The notes under the pieces were generated by a model that made no database searches, was not told the origin of the DNA, and worked only from the letters and a program-made list of their open reading frames with translations. Shown here piece after piece: positions 42,726 through 51,755 of a stretch of 64,000 bases of DNA. This DNA comes from an uncultured Eubacteriales bacterium (lineage in GTDB: Bacteria; Bacillota; Clostridia; Oscillospirales; CAG-272). The number at the start of each line of letters is the position of its first letter. The first letter of the stretch is position 1. The translations under genes and the position numbers were made by a program. The stretch spans positions 1 through 64,000 of the forward strand of contig CAKSZH010000001.1 of assembly GCA_934525675.1 (NCBI GenBank), written 5' to 3'.

Positions 42726-43304
42726 ATGAAACAGGGAAAAATTGCAATGCTTGTCCGTATCGCGCTGGGCGCGGCGCTGATCACCGTTTGCTCGTGGTTT
42801 GCCATTCCGTATCCCGCGAGTGATATTTCGTTCACGCTCCAGACATTTGCGGTGTTCGCGATCGCGGGACTGCTCGGCTGGCGGGCAGGGTGCGCGTCTG
42901 TGCTTGTCTGGATTGCGCTCGGTGCATGCGGTGTTCCGGTGTTTTCCGGGTTCTCCAATCTCTATGCGCTCATCGCCAAACCGAGCGCGGGATATGTGGT
43001 TGGATTTCTGTTCATCGCGCTGATTGTCGGAATGTTCGCCGAGCACTTCGGAAGACGGCTGTGGTCGCTTGCCGTCGGCATGACGCTCGGGCTTCTCGTC
43101 TGCTATTTCTTCGGGACTGCGTGGTTTGTCATCCGGTACGCCTCGGTCAACGGTGCAATCGCGCTCGGTTCGGTGCTCGGCATGTGCGTCGTGCCGTATC
43201 TGCCGGTGGACGCTGCCAAGATTGTTCTCGCAGTGATTCTGGTCAACCGGGTCTATCCGTTGCTTGCGTGCAGAGGAAAGAAGACGGAACGCGCGGCGGA
43301 GTGA
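42726..43304 (+). CDS. bioY: Biotin transporter BioY (substrate-binding S component)
   Basis: 192 residues with six predicted membrane spans. The segments SDISFTLQTFAVFAIAGLLGWRAG and GVPVFSGFSNLYALIAKPSAGYVVGF match the BioY family. It binds biotin and works alone or with the ECF energising module, whose genes are not in this window. Regulation by BirA through the operator upstream supports the assignment. ATG 42726 has GGAG at 42715-42718. Confidence 0.93.
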   Translation: MKQGKIAMLVRIALGAALITVCSWFAIPYPASDISFTLQTFAVFAIAGLLGWRAGCASVLVWIALGACGVPVFSGFSNLYALIAKPSAGYVVGFLFIALIVGMFAEHFGRRLWSLAVGMTLGLLVCYFFGTAWFVIRYASVNGAIALGSVLGMCVVPYLPVDAAKIVLAVILVNRVYPLLACRGKKTERAAE

Positions 43305-43410
43305 ACACCGGTTCCCGGTTTTATCATGACAATTCGACGAATGTGTATCGCTAACGATATGGGCAGTGGGGGAGAGCCTGCGCAGTCGCTCCGGCTACAC
43401 GGTCGGTTGT

Positions 43411-43441
43411 GCCCGACGGTCAGGAGACCGTCGGGCTTTTT
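43411..43441 (+). terminator. Rho-independent terminator after bioY
   Basis: GCCCGACGGTC (43411-43421), loop AGGA, perfect right arm 43426-43436, TTTTT. The 106 bases between bioY and this hairpin are GC-rich and unassigned. Confidence 0.93.
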
Positions 43442-43453
43442 GGACGCGGCTTT

Positions 43454-43960
43454 TCACCTCGGCACCCTGTGCCGTCCCGGCGCCGGCGATTTTTTGCGCG
43501 GCAGCCCCAGAAATCCGCCGAGTACTTCCAGAAGAATGATTCCCGCGTGTAAAAACAGGCTGACGGCGGGGGAGTATCCGCTTCCCGCGTCGCGGAAAAA
43601 GCAGAGCGACAGGATCATCAGAATGCCTGTGTAGAGAATTCCGCCGCAGAGCCCCGAGAGGAGCGCTCCGCCGCGGTTGAAACGCACGGCGGCAATCCCT
43701 CCGATGACGGCGGAAAGTCCTGCCGCACCGACCCCGAGTGGCGTGAGAAACGCGTCGGGATCCGCTTGCGCGTATGCAACCCCTGCGCAGATGAGGAGAA
43801 GCAGAAACCCGGAGAGTATGGAAACGGGAAGGGCGCGGAGCGCACCGGAGAGAACGGGAAGCACACCGGTTTTCTCCGCGTCTCCTCCGCCTTCGTGCGC
43901 GCGGGAAACGGCGAGCGACCGGGGCGCGCCGGCGCGCGGATATGCCTGATTCTTTTTCAT
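43454..43960 (-). CDS. TIGR04086-family membrane protein
   Basis: 168 residues from the ATG at 43960, behind GCGGAGG. A soluble basic N-terminus of about 40 residues is followed by four membrane spans, with VIGGIAAVRFNRGGALLSGLCGGILYTG in the middle, as in the TIGR04086 family of Clostridia. Its function is unknown. The family is usually found beside yajC, and yajC lies 78 bases upstream on the same strand here. Confidence 0.8.
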   Translation of the reverse strand: MKKNQAYPRAGAPRSLAVSRAHEGGGDAEKTGVLPVLSGALRALPVSILSGFLLLLICAGVAYAQADPDAFLTPLGVGAAGLSAVIGGIAAVRFNRGGALLSGLCGGILYTGILMILSLCFFRDAGSGYSPAVSLFLHAGIILLEVLGGFLGLPRKKSPAPGRHRVPR

Positions 43961-44038
43961 AAAACAAAAACCTCCGCCCAACAGAATACCGAAAGATCGG
44001 TACACTGTATGCGGCGGAGATTTTTTTAGAACAAACGG

Positions 44039-44386
44039 TCAGTCCTGCGCATCCTCAGCCTTGACATCGACCGAGCGGATTGCGCTCTTGAGCAGACGCA
44101 TTTTGGTGCGGTCGTGGCTGGTCTCGATGGTGACGGTTTCGTCCTTGACGCTGACGATCTTGCCGATGATGCCGCCGATGGTAGTGATTTCATCGCCGAC
44201 CTGCAGGCTGTTGCGAAGCGCGGTTGCTTCCTTCTCCTGTTTCTTCTGGGGACGGATGATGAAGAAGTATCCGACGACCAGAACGCCGACAAGCATAACG
44301 CCGGTCATCAGCCAGTTCTGCCAGCCACCCTGCTGGGTGTTATTCGTTGTACCCTCTGCAAGGGTAATAAGTGCATTCCAATTCAT
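44039..44386 (-). CDS. yajC: Preprotein translocase subunit YajC
   Basis: 115 residues from the ATG at 44386, behind CGGAGG. One membrane span (LMTGVMLVGVLVVGYFFIIRPQKKQ) is followed by the conserved small beta domain with LQVGDEITTIGGIIGKIVSV. It is an accessory subunit of SecDF-YajC in protein export. The N-terminal 20 residues are Asn/Gln-rich. The length is typical. Confidence 0.95.
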   Translation of the reverse strand: MNWNALITLAEGTTNNTQQGGWQNWLMTGVMLVGVLVVGYFFIIRPQKKQEKEATALRNSLQVGDEITTIGGIIGKIVSVKDETVTIETSHDRTKMRLLKSAIRSVDVKAEDAQD

Positions 44387-44417
44387 AAATTGAGCCTCCG
44401 TGATTACATTTGTATCT

Positions 44418-44446
44418 ATTATACATGATTTGCCGCCGAAAAGCAA
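44418..44446 (-). promoter_or_regulatory. Promoter of yajC
   Basis: On the minus strand: TTGCTT (44441-44446), 17 bases, TATAAT (44418-44423). Confidence 0.75.
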
Positions 44447-44516
44447 GCAATCTTCGGAAAAATCTTTGCGCGCACGGGAAAAATTTGCTCCGGCACACAA
44501 AATCAGGGGCAACCCG

Positions 44517-44545
44517 TTGCAAAAAGGGAAAAGATGTGGTAAAAT
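44517..44545 (+). promoter_or_regulatory. Promoter of the rimM-trmD operon
   Basis: TTGCAA (44517-44522), 17 bases, TAAAAT (44540-44545), divergent from the yajC promoter. Confidence 0.75.
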
Positions 44546-44579
44546 ATATTAAATATATGTGAGAAAAAGGGGCGGAACC

Positions 44580-45107
44580 ATGGCAAGGGACGCGTATCTG
44601 GAATGCGGAAAGATCATCAATACGCACGGTTTCCGGGGAGATATCAAGCTGGAGTCCTGGTGCGATACGCCGAAAGTGCTTGCGGGGCTTGGCAGGATCT
44701 TTTTCCGCAACGGGAACGACTACTGCGAGGTGCGGGTGACAAGTGCCTCGGTGTTCCGTCAATTTGTGCTCATGCACCTTGCCGGAACCGAGAACGAGGA
44801 GGCGGCGAACCGCTTGCGCGGGACCGTGGTTTATGCGGCAAGGGAGGACATCCCCCTGCCTGTCGGCGGATTTTTCATTGCCGACCTGACGGGACTTCCC
44901 GTCATTGACGCGGACAGCGGGGAAGTTCTGGGAACTCTCCGGGAGGTCATCCATCCCGGCGCGTCGGATATTTATGTGGTGAAGCGTCCCGGGAAAGAGG
45001 ACGCAATGATCCCCGCAGTGCCGGAATTCATCCGGCGGGTGGACACGGAGAAGGGCGTCTTTGTCACGCCGATCGGAGGCATGCTCGACGATGACGAAAC
45101 GGTTTGA
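44580..45107 (+). CDS. rimM: Ribosome maturation factor RimM
   Basis: 175 residues from ATG 44580, behind AAGGGGCGG. The N-terminal RimM domain (LECGKIINTHGFRGDIKLES) is followed by a PRC barrel from about residue 95 (GGFFIADLTGLPVIDADSGEVLGTL). It helps 30S maturation at the 16S 3' domain. It overlaps trmD by 17 bases, the standard order in Bacillota, although rpsP and the KH protein that often precede are absent. Confidence 0.95.
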   Translation: MARDAYLECGKIINTHGFRGDIKLESWCDTPKVLAGLGRIFFRNGNDYCEVRVTSASVFRQFVLMHLAGTENEEAANRLRGTVVYAAREDIPLPVGGFFIADLTGLPVIDADSGEVLGTLREVIHPGASDIYVVKRPGKEDAMIPAVPEFIRRVDTEKGVFVTPIGGMLDDDETV

Positions 45108-45945
45108 CATTATGACCCTGTTCCCGGAGCTGGTGGACACGGTGCTCGGGAGCAGTATCATCGGGCGCGCACAGCGCGCGGGGTACCTGTCGGTGCGTTC
45201 CTTCAACATCCGTGATTACTCGGAGGACAAGCGCCGCCGCGTGGATGATACCCCTTATGGCGGCGGCAAGGGAATGCTCATGGCGGCGCCGCCGATCTAT
45301 GCCTGTTACGAGGGGGTCCTCAGGGCGCAGGCGGAGGACGGCTTTACGGGGACCAATCATGTGATTTACCTCTCTCCCACCGGTAAGGTGCTGACCCAGA
45401 AGCGCGCCGCGGAGCTGGCGCGCGACTATGACGGACTGATTCTTCTGTGCGGGCACTATGAGGGCGTGGACCGCCGGATCGTGGACGAGATCGTGGACGA
45501 GGAGATTTCCATCGGCGATTACGTGCTGACGGGCGGGGAAATCCCCGCGTGCATCCTCGTCGATTGCGTTGCCCGCATGGTGGACGGCGTTCTGGATTCT
45601 CCGGAGTGCTACGAAAAGGAAAGCATCGCGTCCGGTATGCTGGAGTATCCGCAATATACAAGACCTTATGAATTCCACGGCGTGAAGGTGCCGGACGTGC
45701 TGATTTCCGGAGACCACGCAAAGGTGGACCGTTGGCGGGAAGAGATGGCAATGGAACTGACCCGGAAAAACCGCCCCGATCTTCTAGGACCGGAGCAACT
45801 GTTCCCCGGCGGGGAGCATCCCGATTCCGAAAAGCCCGGCGGAAAGAAACGAGCCGGAAAAAAATCAATCAAAAAAGTGTCCGGAGACATGGAAGCACCC
45901 GGCAGGGAAGACCCCATCGAAGACGGAAAGGAGGAGAACCTATGA
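45091..45945 (+). CDS. trmD: tRNA (guanine37-N1)-methyltransferase
   Basis: 284 residues from ATG 45091, with GGAGG at 45075. The SPOUT motifs are clear: FDIMTLFPELVD, DDTPYGGGKGMLM, LLCGHYEGVDRRI and the knot region SIGDYVLTGGE. It methylates G37 of tRNAs to keep the reading frame. TrmD is usually about 240 residues; the final 40 or so (after GPEQLFPGG) are a Lys/Gly/Glu-rich tail, probably disordered. The tail carries the ribosome-binding site for the next gene. Confidence 0.95.
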   Translation: MTKRFDIMTLFPELVDTVLGSSIIGRAQRAGYLSVRSFNIRDYSEDKRRRVDDTPYGGGKGMLMAAPPIYACYEGVLRAQAEDGFTGTNHVIYLSPTGKVLTQKRAAELARDYDGLILLCGHYEGVDRRIVDEIVDEEISIGDYVLTGGEIPACILVDCVARMVDGVLDSPECYEKESIASGMLEYPQYTRPYEFHGVKVPDVLISGDHAKVDRWREEMAMELTRKNRPDLLGPEQLFPGGEHPDSEKPGGKKRAGKKSIKKVSGDMEAPGREDPIEDGKEENL

Positions 45946-47909
45946 AGAAACAGGAAAGCGGCAGCGGCGCGGGCGGAAAAGTTCTCGGCGCGGTCAACCG
46001 CTTTACGGCGTGGATTTACTCGCTCTTTGCCACCAGTTTTCTCGGCAGATTCTTCACCTCCTATGACCGCCTGAATATGGCGGCGTTTGACGGGTTCGGC
46101 GGTCGGTTCCGCAGGGGCTTGGCGGGTGTCGGGCGCGCCGGGCGGCTGCTTCGCCGCCGGATCGCCGGTGTATTTGAGTCCAGCCGGGTTCTCCGGCTCA
46201 TCCGGAGACTGCGGAATCTGCTTCTCGAATGTTCTCTCAGCGTGTACGGCGTGCTGTTTGCCGTGTACGGGGTGTACACCCTCGTGCTCCGGCTGGTGCT
46301 CCGCGGAAACACGAGCGGTCCCGATGTCGGTCTGATTCTGACGGGTGCCGTCTTTCTGCTGACTGCGCTGCCGATGTTCTTTTCCGGCAGATCGCTTGCC
46401 GAGGCGCTGGGCAGAAGCCGTATTTTCCATTGGTTGCTCGTGGACATTTTCGGGGTGGATGAGGATGACCTCAAATCGGCGCCCCGTGTGAGTGGCACCA
46501 GATATGTGGTCGCGGTCTCCGTCGCGGTGATCTGCGGGTGCCTGACCTATTTTGTGCATCCTCTGGTGCTCCCCGGCATCGCGCTTCTGGCGGTGCTTGC
46601 CGCGATGGTCCTGTATCAGCCGGAAATGGGGGCGGTCGTCACGCTCCTTGTCTGTCCGTTTTTGTCCTTTACGCTGCATCCGACGCTGTATCTGTCCTGT
46701 ATTCTCGGAGTGACGGCGATCGGGTATCTCTCAAAGCTGATCTGCGGAAGACGTACCTTCCGCTTCGGGCTTCTTGAGGGAATGGTGGGATTCTTTGTGC
46801 TTCTCGTGCTCTTCGGCGGATTCTTCACGCTCGGCGGGAAGGCATCTCTCCGGTCGGCGCTGATGTACGCGTTTCTCATCGCGGGCGGCTTCTTCCTGAT
46901 TCTCAACCTTGCCCGGACGCGGGTCTGGCTCCGCCGGTGCGCGATTGCGCTCGGAACCTCCTGCACGCTGGTATCGGTTGTCGGCGTTGTGCAGTATGCG
47001 CTCGGATATGCGGAGAACAGCTGGCTGGATCAGAGCCTGTTTTCGGGGATCTCCGGTCGGGTGACCTCCGTATTCAAGAATCCGAATATGCTTGCGGTAT
47101 TTCTGGTGCTGATTCTGCCGCTTCTGTTCGGCTTCATCATCACTCAGCGCCGTTTTTCCACCGGCTTTTTCCTGACGATCGCTGCGGGTGTCTCGGCTGC
47201 TTGTCTGATCCTGACCTGGTCGCGCGGCGCGTGGCTCGGGACGGTGGTGGCGTTTGTGTTCATGCTGCTGCTCATCAGTCATAAGACGCTCAGCACTATT
47301 CTGCTCGCCGCGTTTCCCGTATACGCGGGTGCCACCTATCTTTCTCCGTACCTGACCGGGTATTCCTTGCTTGACAGTATTACGGGGCGGTTTGCAAGCA
47401 TCGGCAATCTCGGGGATTCTTCCACCCTGTACCGTGTGTACACGTGGCGTGGGGTCGGCAACATGATCCGTGACCACCTCCTCGGCGGGGTCGGTGTCGG
47501 AGAGATCGCGTTCGGGGAAGTGTATCCCCTGTACGCGCTTTCCGGGATTGAGACCGTCATGCACAGCCACAGTCTCTATCTGGAAATTCTTGCGGAGCTT
47601 GGCGTGGTCGGGCTTATCGTGTTTCTGGTCTGTATGTTCCTGTTCGTGCAGATGTGTCTCGGTAGTCTCAAAAAAATGCCGGATCAGCGTATGCGCGTGA
47701 TGGTGATCGCCGGACTCTGCGGGGTTCTCGGCACCATGATTATGGGACTTGCGGATTATATCTGGTATAATTACAGCGTTTGCTTTTTGTTCTGGGCGGT
47801 CATCGGACTGACTGCGGCGTATGTCCGAGTCGGCAAAGAGGAGACCGAACGCACCTACCTCCCCACGGAGAATTCTCCCGGGGAAGCGGAAGTGACGGTT
47901 CGTTTCTGA
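45942..47909 (+). CDS. O-antigen ligase/Wzy-like polytopic membrane protein
   Basis: 655 residues from ATG 45942 (overlap ATGA with trmD, site GGAAAGGAGGAG). An N-terminal region of about 120 residues is rich in Arg and Gly and perhaps membrane-associated; about ten to twelve membrane spans follow. The Wzy_C-type region has FKNPNMLAVFLVLILPLLFGF, LTWSRGAWLG and a large outer loop ending VMHSHSLYLEILAELGVVG, as in O-antigen ligases and polymerases. It probably polymerises or attaches an envelope glycan; the substrate is unknown. Confidence 0.82.
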   Translation: MKKQESGSGAGGKVLGAVNRFTAWIYSLFATSFLGRFFTSYDRLNMAAFDGFGGRFRRGLAGVGRAGRLLRRRIAGVFESSRVLRLIRRLRNLLLECSLSVYGVLFAVYGVYTLVLRLVLRGNTSGPDVGLILTGAVFLLTALPMFFSGRSLAEALGRSRIFHWLLVDIFGVDEDDLKSAPRVSGTRYVVAVSVAVICGCLTYFVHPLVLPGIALLAVLAAMVLYQPEMGAVVTLLVCPFLSFTLHPTLYLSCILGVTAIGYLSKLICGRRTFRFGLLEGMVGFFVLLVLFGGFFTLGGKASLRSALMYAFLIAGGFFLILNLARTRVWLRRCAIALGTSCTLVSVVGVVQYALGYAENSWLDQSLFSGISGRVTSVFKNPNMLAVFLVLILPLLFGFIITQRRFSTGFFLTIAAGVSAACLILTWSRGAWLGTVVAFVFMLLLISHKTLSTILLAAFPVYAGATYLSPYLTGYSLLDSITGRFASIGNLGDSSTLYRVYTWRGVGNMIRDHLLGGVGVGEIAFGEVYPLYALSGIETVMHSHSLYLEILAELGVVGLIVFLVCMFLFVQMCLGSLKKMPDQRMRVMVIAGLCGVLGTMIMGLADYIWYNYSVCFLFWAVIGLTAAYVRVGKEETERTYLPTENSPGEAEVTVRF

Positions 47910-47957
47910 CCGGGATCCGGAGCCGCGTTATTGCTTTGAATTGAGAGGAGAATCAAA

Positions 47958-48593
47958 ATGTCAGAAGACGAAAAGAATCTGCAACCGGAAACCGATTCCG
48001 GAGAGCTTTCCCCGGAGGAAGCGTTTGTATCCGGTTCCTCGGGGGAAAGGATCCGGGTACGCCGCCTCGGCAAAGCGCCGGGGCAGTCTCCCCGCCGTTC
48101 TTCGCCGATCAACGCGATCGATGTGATCGTCATCTTATTGGTGCTTGCCGTGATCGCCTTTTTCGTGGTGAGAGGGGTGTTCGGTGGCAGTCTGTTCAAA
48201 AGTAAGACCGAAACCAAAACCATCGAATATACGGTGGTGTTCCGGCGGGTCAGCGAGGATTTCGTGACCGCGATCGCCAGCGGAAATGCGGTGCTGAACG
48301 CAAAGGAAAAGCAGTCCTTCGGCACGGTCAGCGCGGATGTGGAAAGCAATCCCTCCACTTATGTCGCATATGTCCCCGGTGACGGGGAAGGCGCGGGCGG
48401 TACGGCGGCGCTTCTGCCGTACCCCGGTTACGTCGATCTGACGGTGACCATCCGCGTGGACGCGGAGTACAGCGAGGGAACGGGGTATACGGTCGGCGGA
48501 ATCCGGATCGCGGTCGGTTCGGAGTATTCCCTGATGTTCCCCGGATTTACCGGGACCGGAACCTGTATCGCACTCAACGATAACCTGACCTAA
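47958..48593 (+). CDS. DUF4330-family membrane-anchored protein (first copy)
   Basis: 211 residues. A charged N-terminal tail of about 50 residues is followed by one membrane span (INAIDVIVILLVLAVIAFFVV) and an extracytoplasmic beta-rich domain with YTVVFRRVSEDFVTAI, matching the DUF4330 layout. It follows the ligase-like gene by 48 bases and is followed by a second, shorter copy. The family is found beside cell-surface polysaccharide genes in Clostridia. Function unknown. Confidence 0.7.
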   Translation: MSEDEKNLQPETDSGELSPEEAFVSGSSGERIRVRRLGKAPGQSPRRSSPINAIDVIVILLVLAVIAFFVVRGVFGGSLFKSKTETKTIEYTVVFRRVSEDFVTAIASGNAVLNAKEKQSFGTVSADVESNPSTYVAYVPGDGEGAGGTAALLPYPGYVDLTVTIRVDAEYSEGTGYTVGGIRIAVGSEYSLMFPGFTGTGTCIALNDNLT

Positions 48594-48611
48594 GAAAGGG
48601 GGAGAAACAAG

Positions 48612-49157
48612 GTGAATCAGCAGAATCAGTCCGCCGGAGCGAAAAAGAAATTCCGTTTCGGTATCGGCAGTGTCATCGATATTGTCATCATTCTCCTCAT
48701 TCTCGCTGCCATCGCGGGCATCGCCTTCCGCGTGTATTCCGCTAAGAACCCGACGGTCAGCGCGACGAAGGAGACTTATGAGATCCGTTTCCGCGTGAGC
48801 AACGTATCCTATATGCTCCCGAATTACCTGCGCGCAGGGGATCAGGTGTATTTCAGCGATTCCGGCAAGAAATTCGGCGTTCTGGAAGCGAACGATGCCA
48901 GCGAGAGCGGCTCCGCCCTTGCCGTCAGCGCGGCGAACGTTCTGATCCGGGACGACAGCGGGAACTATGTTTCCGTCAGTTATCCGGACGAAGCGCTGGT
49001 GGACGCGACGGGAGCGGTGCTCTCAAGCGGGTATTATGATGCGAGCGGCAGTTTTCTTCTGGACGGCAAGATTCACGTCACGCCGGGCGAGACCATCCGT
49101 GTCCGGACGGAGCTTGCGGACTTCACCCTTGTGGTGACCGAGATCGAAAAGCACTGA
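48612..49157 (+). CDS. DUF4330-family membrane-anchored protein (second copy)
   Basis: 181 residues from GTG 48612, with GAAAGGGGGAG upstream. A short basic N-terminus, one membrane span (IDIVIILLILAAIAGIAFRVY) and an outer domain beginning YEIRFRVSNVSYMLPNYLRAGDQVYF. It is a paralogue of the preceding protein in layout, though the sequences have diverged. The pair may act as partners of the ligase-like protein. Confidence 0.7.
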   Translation: MNQQNQSAGAKKKFRFGIGSVIDIVIILLILAAIAGIAFRVYSAKNPTVSATKETYEIRFRVSNVSYMLPNYLRAGDQVYFSDSGKKFGVLEANDASESGSALAVSAANVLIRDDSGNYVSVSYPDEALVDATGAVLSSGYYDASGSFLLDGKIHVTPGETIRVRTELADFTLVVTEIEKH

Positions 49158-49262
49158 ATCCCGGCGGATGATGCGCCGGATCGTTGGCTGACATAGGCAC
49201 TTTATCCGATATATGAACGACCTTTTCGGGCATTTTTATGAAAAAAGCCGACGGTTTGACTA

Positions 49263-49291
49263 TTGATTTTGAGGGGCGGATTTGCTATACT
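49263..49291 (+). promoter_or_regulatory. Promoter of the HPr gene
   Basis: TTGATT (49263-49268), 17 bases, TATACT (49286-49291), with TG one base before the -10 box (TGC). Confidence 0.78.
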
Positions 49292-49336
49292 AATGATAGA
49301 ATGCAAAAGTATAATCCGTCTGAAGAGGTGCAAAAC

Positions 49337-49600
49337 ATGATCTCAAGAGAGGTAGTTGTCAACAATGCAAGCGGGCTTCACGCAAGACCTGCTACGTTTT
49401 TCATTCAGAAAGCCAACTGTTACAAATCCTCCATCTGGGTGGAGCGGGACGACCGTAAGGTCAACGCAAAGAGCCTTCTCGGCGTGCTTTCCCTCGGCAT
49501 TGCAAAGGGAATGAAGATCACCCTGATCGCAGACGGACAGGATGAGAATTCCGCACTGGAAGGACTTTGCGAGCTGATCGACACCGGTTTTTCCGAATAA
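49337..49600 (+). CDS. ptsH: HPr-like phosphocarrier protein
   Basis: 87 residues, MISREVVVNNASGLHARPA. His15 (in SGLHARPA) is the PTS phosphorylation site, and Ser46 (in KVNAKSLLGV) is the HPr kinase site used for CcpA-dependent catabolite control in Bacillota. ATG 49337 follows GAAGAGGTG; an in-frame ATG at 49301 has no such site. It stands alone; no EI or EII genes are in the window, so the regulatory role may be as important as transport. Confidence 0.92.
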   Translation: MISREVVVNNASGLHARPATFFIQKANCYKSSIWVERDDRKVNAKSLLGVLSLGIAKGMKITLIADGQDENSALEGLCELIDTGFSE

Positions 49601-49638
49601 GAGGGAGACGGCTTGCGGACCATGCAGGATTGAGAATG

Positions 49639-49686
49639 AAAACGGCGCAGTTCCGGACTCGGAGACCGAGCGGGCTGCGCCGTTTT
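49639..49686 (+). terminator. Rho-independent terminator after HPr
   Basis: AAAACGGCGCAG (49639-49650) pairs with CTGCGCCGTTTT (49675-49686); an inner CTCGG/CCGAG stem fills the loop. A or T runs flank both sides. Confidence 0.9.
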
Positions 49687-49774
49687 GTTTGACCGGATTG
49701 TTATCAACGCCCCGCGTCTGCCGGACACGGGAACAGAATCAGCCGCCATCAATAAACGAAAGGGGAGCATACGA

Positions 49775-51643
49775 ATGGAAGAGAATCAACCGCGCACGCG
49801 CCTGACGCGTGCGGAGCTTCTGGAAAAAGCAAATACGCTCCCGCTTCGTCCCGGCGTTTACGTCATGCGCGACGTGACGGGCAAGGTCATCTATGTCGGC
49901 AAGTCGCGCAAGCTCAAGAACCGCGTGTCCCAGTATTTCCAGAACAGCGAAAAGCAGATCAAGGTCGCGCGCATGGCGGCGTCGGTCGCGGATTTCGATT
50001 ATTTTCTCTGCGATACCGAGATCGAAGCCCTGTCGCTTGAAAATACGCTCATCAAGGAGTACACCCCAAAGTACAACATCCGCCTCAAGGATGCGAAATC
50101 TTATCCTTATATCAAAGTAACGCCGGAAACCTATCCGCGCCTCGTCATGACCCGTAAACGGGAAAACGACAAGGGACGCTACTACGGACCCTATTCCGGT
50201 ACCTCGACCGTCTTTTCCGTCATCGGTGCGCTGGAACGCATCTTTGCGCTCCCCACCTGCACCCGCCGTTTTCCGCGCGACATCGGCAAGGAACGTCCCT
50301 GCCTGTATTATCAGATGGGCAAATGCTGCGGAGTCTGTACCGGAACGGTCACGCCGGAGGAGTACGCAGGGCGTATCCGCTTTGCGGAAAACGTGCTGAA
50401 GGGCGACACGGCAGAGGTCAAAAAGGAGCTGGAGACCGAGATGTTCCGCGCGGCGGAGGAGGAACGCTTTGAGTCCGCCGCCCGCTTCCGCGATACCGTG
50501 CGGGCGCTGGACCGTCTGACCGAGCGGCAGAAGGTCGTTGCCTCTCCCGATGAGGAATCCGACGTGGTCGCGCTGTATGCCGATGAGGTGTGCGCCTGCG
50601 TGTCGGTGTTCTTTATCCGCCGGGGCGCCGTCATGGACAAGTCGGACTTTCTGTTCGGTGCGGACCGCATCCCGGATGAGAGCGAAATGGCGGCGTTTCT
50701 TCTGGAACTGTACCAGATGCGCGAGTTCATCCCGCGCAGGATTCTTTTGTCCTTTGATCTCGGCGAGGACCGGGAGACGCTGGAAGAGTACCTGACCGGG
50801 CGTGCCGGGCGCAAAATCACGGTACACACCCCGCGCCGCGGAGAATGGAAAACGCTTTGCGACATGGTGCGCGACAACGCGGAGGAACGCTGTAAGCGTT
50901 ACCGCATCGACACCGAAAAGGAGGAGGGCGCACTCCTCCGTCTCGCCGGACTTCTGGGGCTGGAAACCTATCCTTCAAGGATTGAATCCTACGATATTTC
51001 CAACTTCGGCAAGGAACAGCTGACTGCCGGCATGGTCGTCTTAGCGGACGGAAAATGCAAGCGGTCGGACTACCGCGTGTTCAAAATGAAAACGGTGGAG
51101 GGGACCGACGACTACGCCAGTATGCGCGAGGCGCTCTCCCGCCGGCTGGATCATCTTTCGGACCCCTCGGGATCGTTTTCGGAGCGCCCCGACCTGATCC
51201 TTCTGGACGGCGGACGCGGACACGTCGGCGTGATCCGGGAGCTGATGCGGGAAAGAGGATTGGACATTCCCGTGTTCGGCATGGTTAAGGACGATTTCCA
51301 CAAGACCCGCGCACTTTGCTCGGAGGACGGGGAAATCAGCATAGCCAAGGATAAGCAGGTGTTCCTCATGATTTATCAGCTTCAGGAGGAGGTACACCGC
51401 TTTACCGTTTCCCGTATGAGCGCGGGAAAGAGAAAAACGCTCCGTACCTCGTCGCTTGAAAAAATCCCCGGCATCGGACCGGCAAAGGCGAAAGCACTGC
51501 TTTCCATGTTCGGCGGACTCGGGAAGCTCCGGGCGGCAACGAAAGAGCAGATTGCCGCGGCCAAAGGAATTTCCGAAACAGACGCGGGGAAGGTGTACGC
51601 TTATCTGCACAGAAACGAGGGGGCGCAGCCGCCGGAGGCATGA
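49775..51643 (+). CDS. uvrC: Excinuclease ABC subunit C
   Basis: 622 residues from ATG 49775, behind AAAGGGGAG. An N-terminal GIY-YIG domain (RPGVYVMRDVTGKVIYVGKS) makes the 3' cut; a Cys-containing region (CTRRFP...CLYYQMGKCCGVC) typical of UvrC follows, then a UVR helix pair, the RNase H-like domain (IESYDISNFGKEQ...LILLDGGRGH) for the 5' cut and C-terminal helix-hairpin-helix motifs (KIPGIGPAKAKALL). It acts with UvrA and UvrB in nucleotide excision repair. Confidence 0.97.
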   Translation: MEENQPRTRLTRAELLEKANTLPLRPGVYVMRDVTGKVIYVGKSRKLKNRVSQYFQNSEKQIKVARMAASVADFDYFLCDTEIEALSLENTLIKEYTPKYNIRLKDAKSYPYIKVTPETYPRLVMTRKRENDKGRYYGPYSGTSTVFSVIGALERIFALPTCTRRFPRDIGKERPCLYYQMGKCCGVCTGTVTPEEYAGRIRFAENVLKGDTAEVKKELETEMFRAAEEERFESAARFRDTVRALDRLTERQKVVASPDEESDVVALYADEVCACVSVFFIRRGAVMDKSDFLFGADRIPDESEMAAFLLELYQMREFIPRRILLSFDLGEDRETLEEYLTGRAGRKITVHTPRRGEWKTLCDMVRDNAEERCKRYRIDTEKEEGALLRLAGLLGLETYPSRIESYDISNFGKEQLTAGMVVLADGKCKRSDYRVFKMKTVEGTDDYASMREALSRRLDHLSDPSGSFSERPDLILLDGGRGHVGVIRELMRERGLDIPVFGMVKDDFHKTRALCSEDGEISIAKDKQVFLMIYQLQEEVHRFTVSRMSAGKRKTLRTSSLEKIPGIGPAKAKALLSMFGGLGKLRAATKEQIAAAKGISETDAGKVYAYLHRNEGAQPPEA

Positions 51644-51755
51644 CCTGATTTCTGCAAAATGCTTCAGGTACTCCGCGCATACCAGCCGTACCGACGTACC
51701 GCGGAACGCATTCCCCGATTCAATCGCGCGAACCCATAAAGGAGACAGACCGTCA

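Noticed and set aside
43305..43410. Small RNA gene between bioY and its terminator
   Set aside because: GC-rich and could fold, but no promoter and no match to a known RNA; more likely the 3' UTR of bioY.
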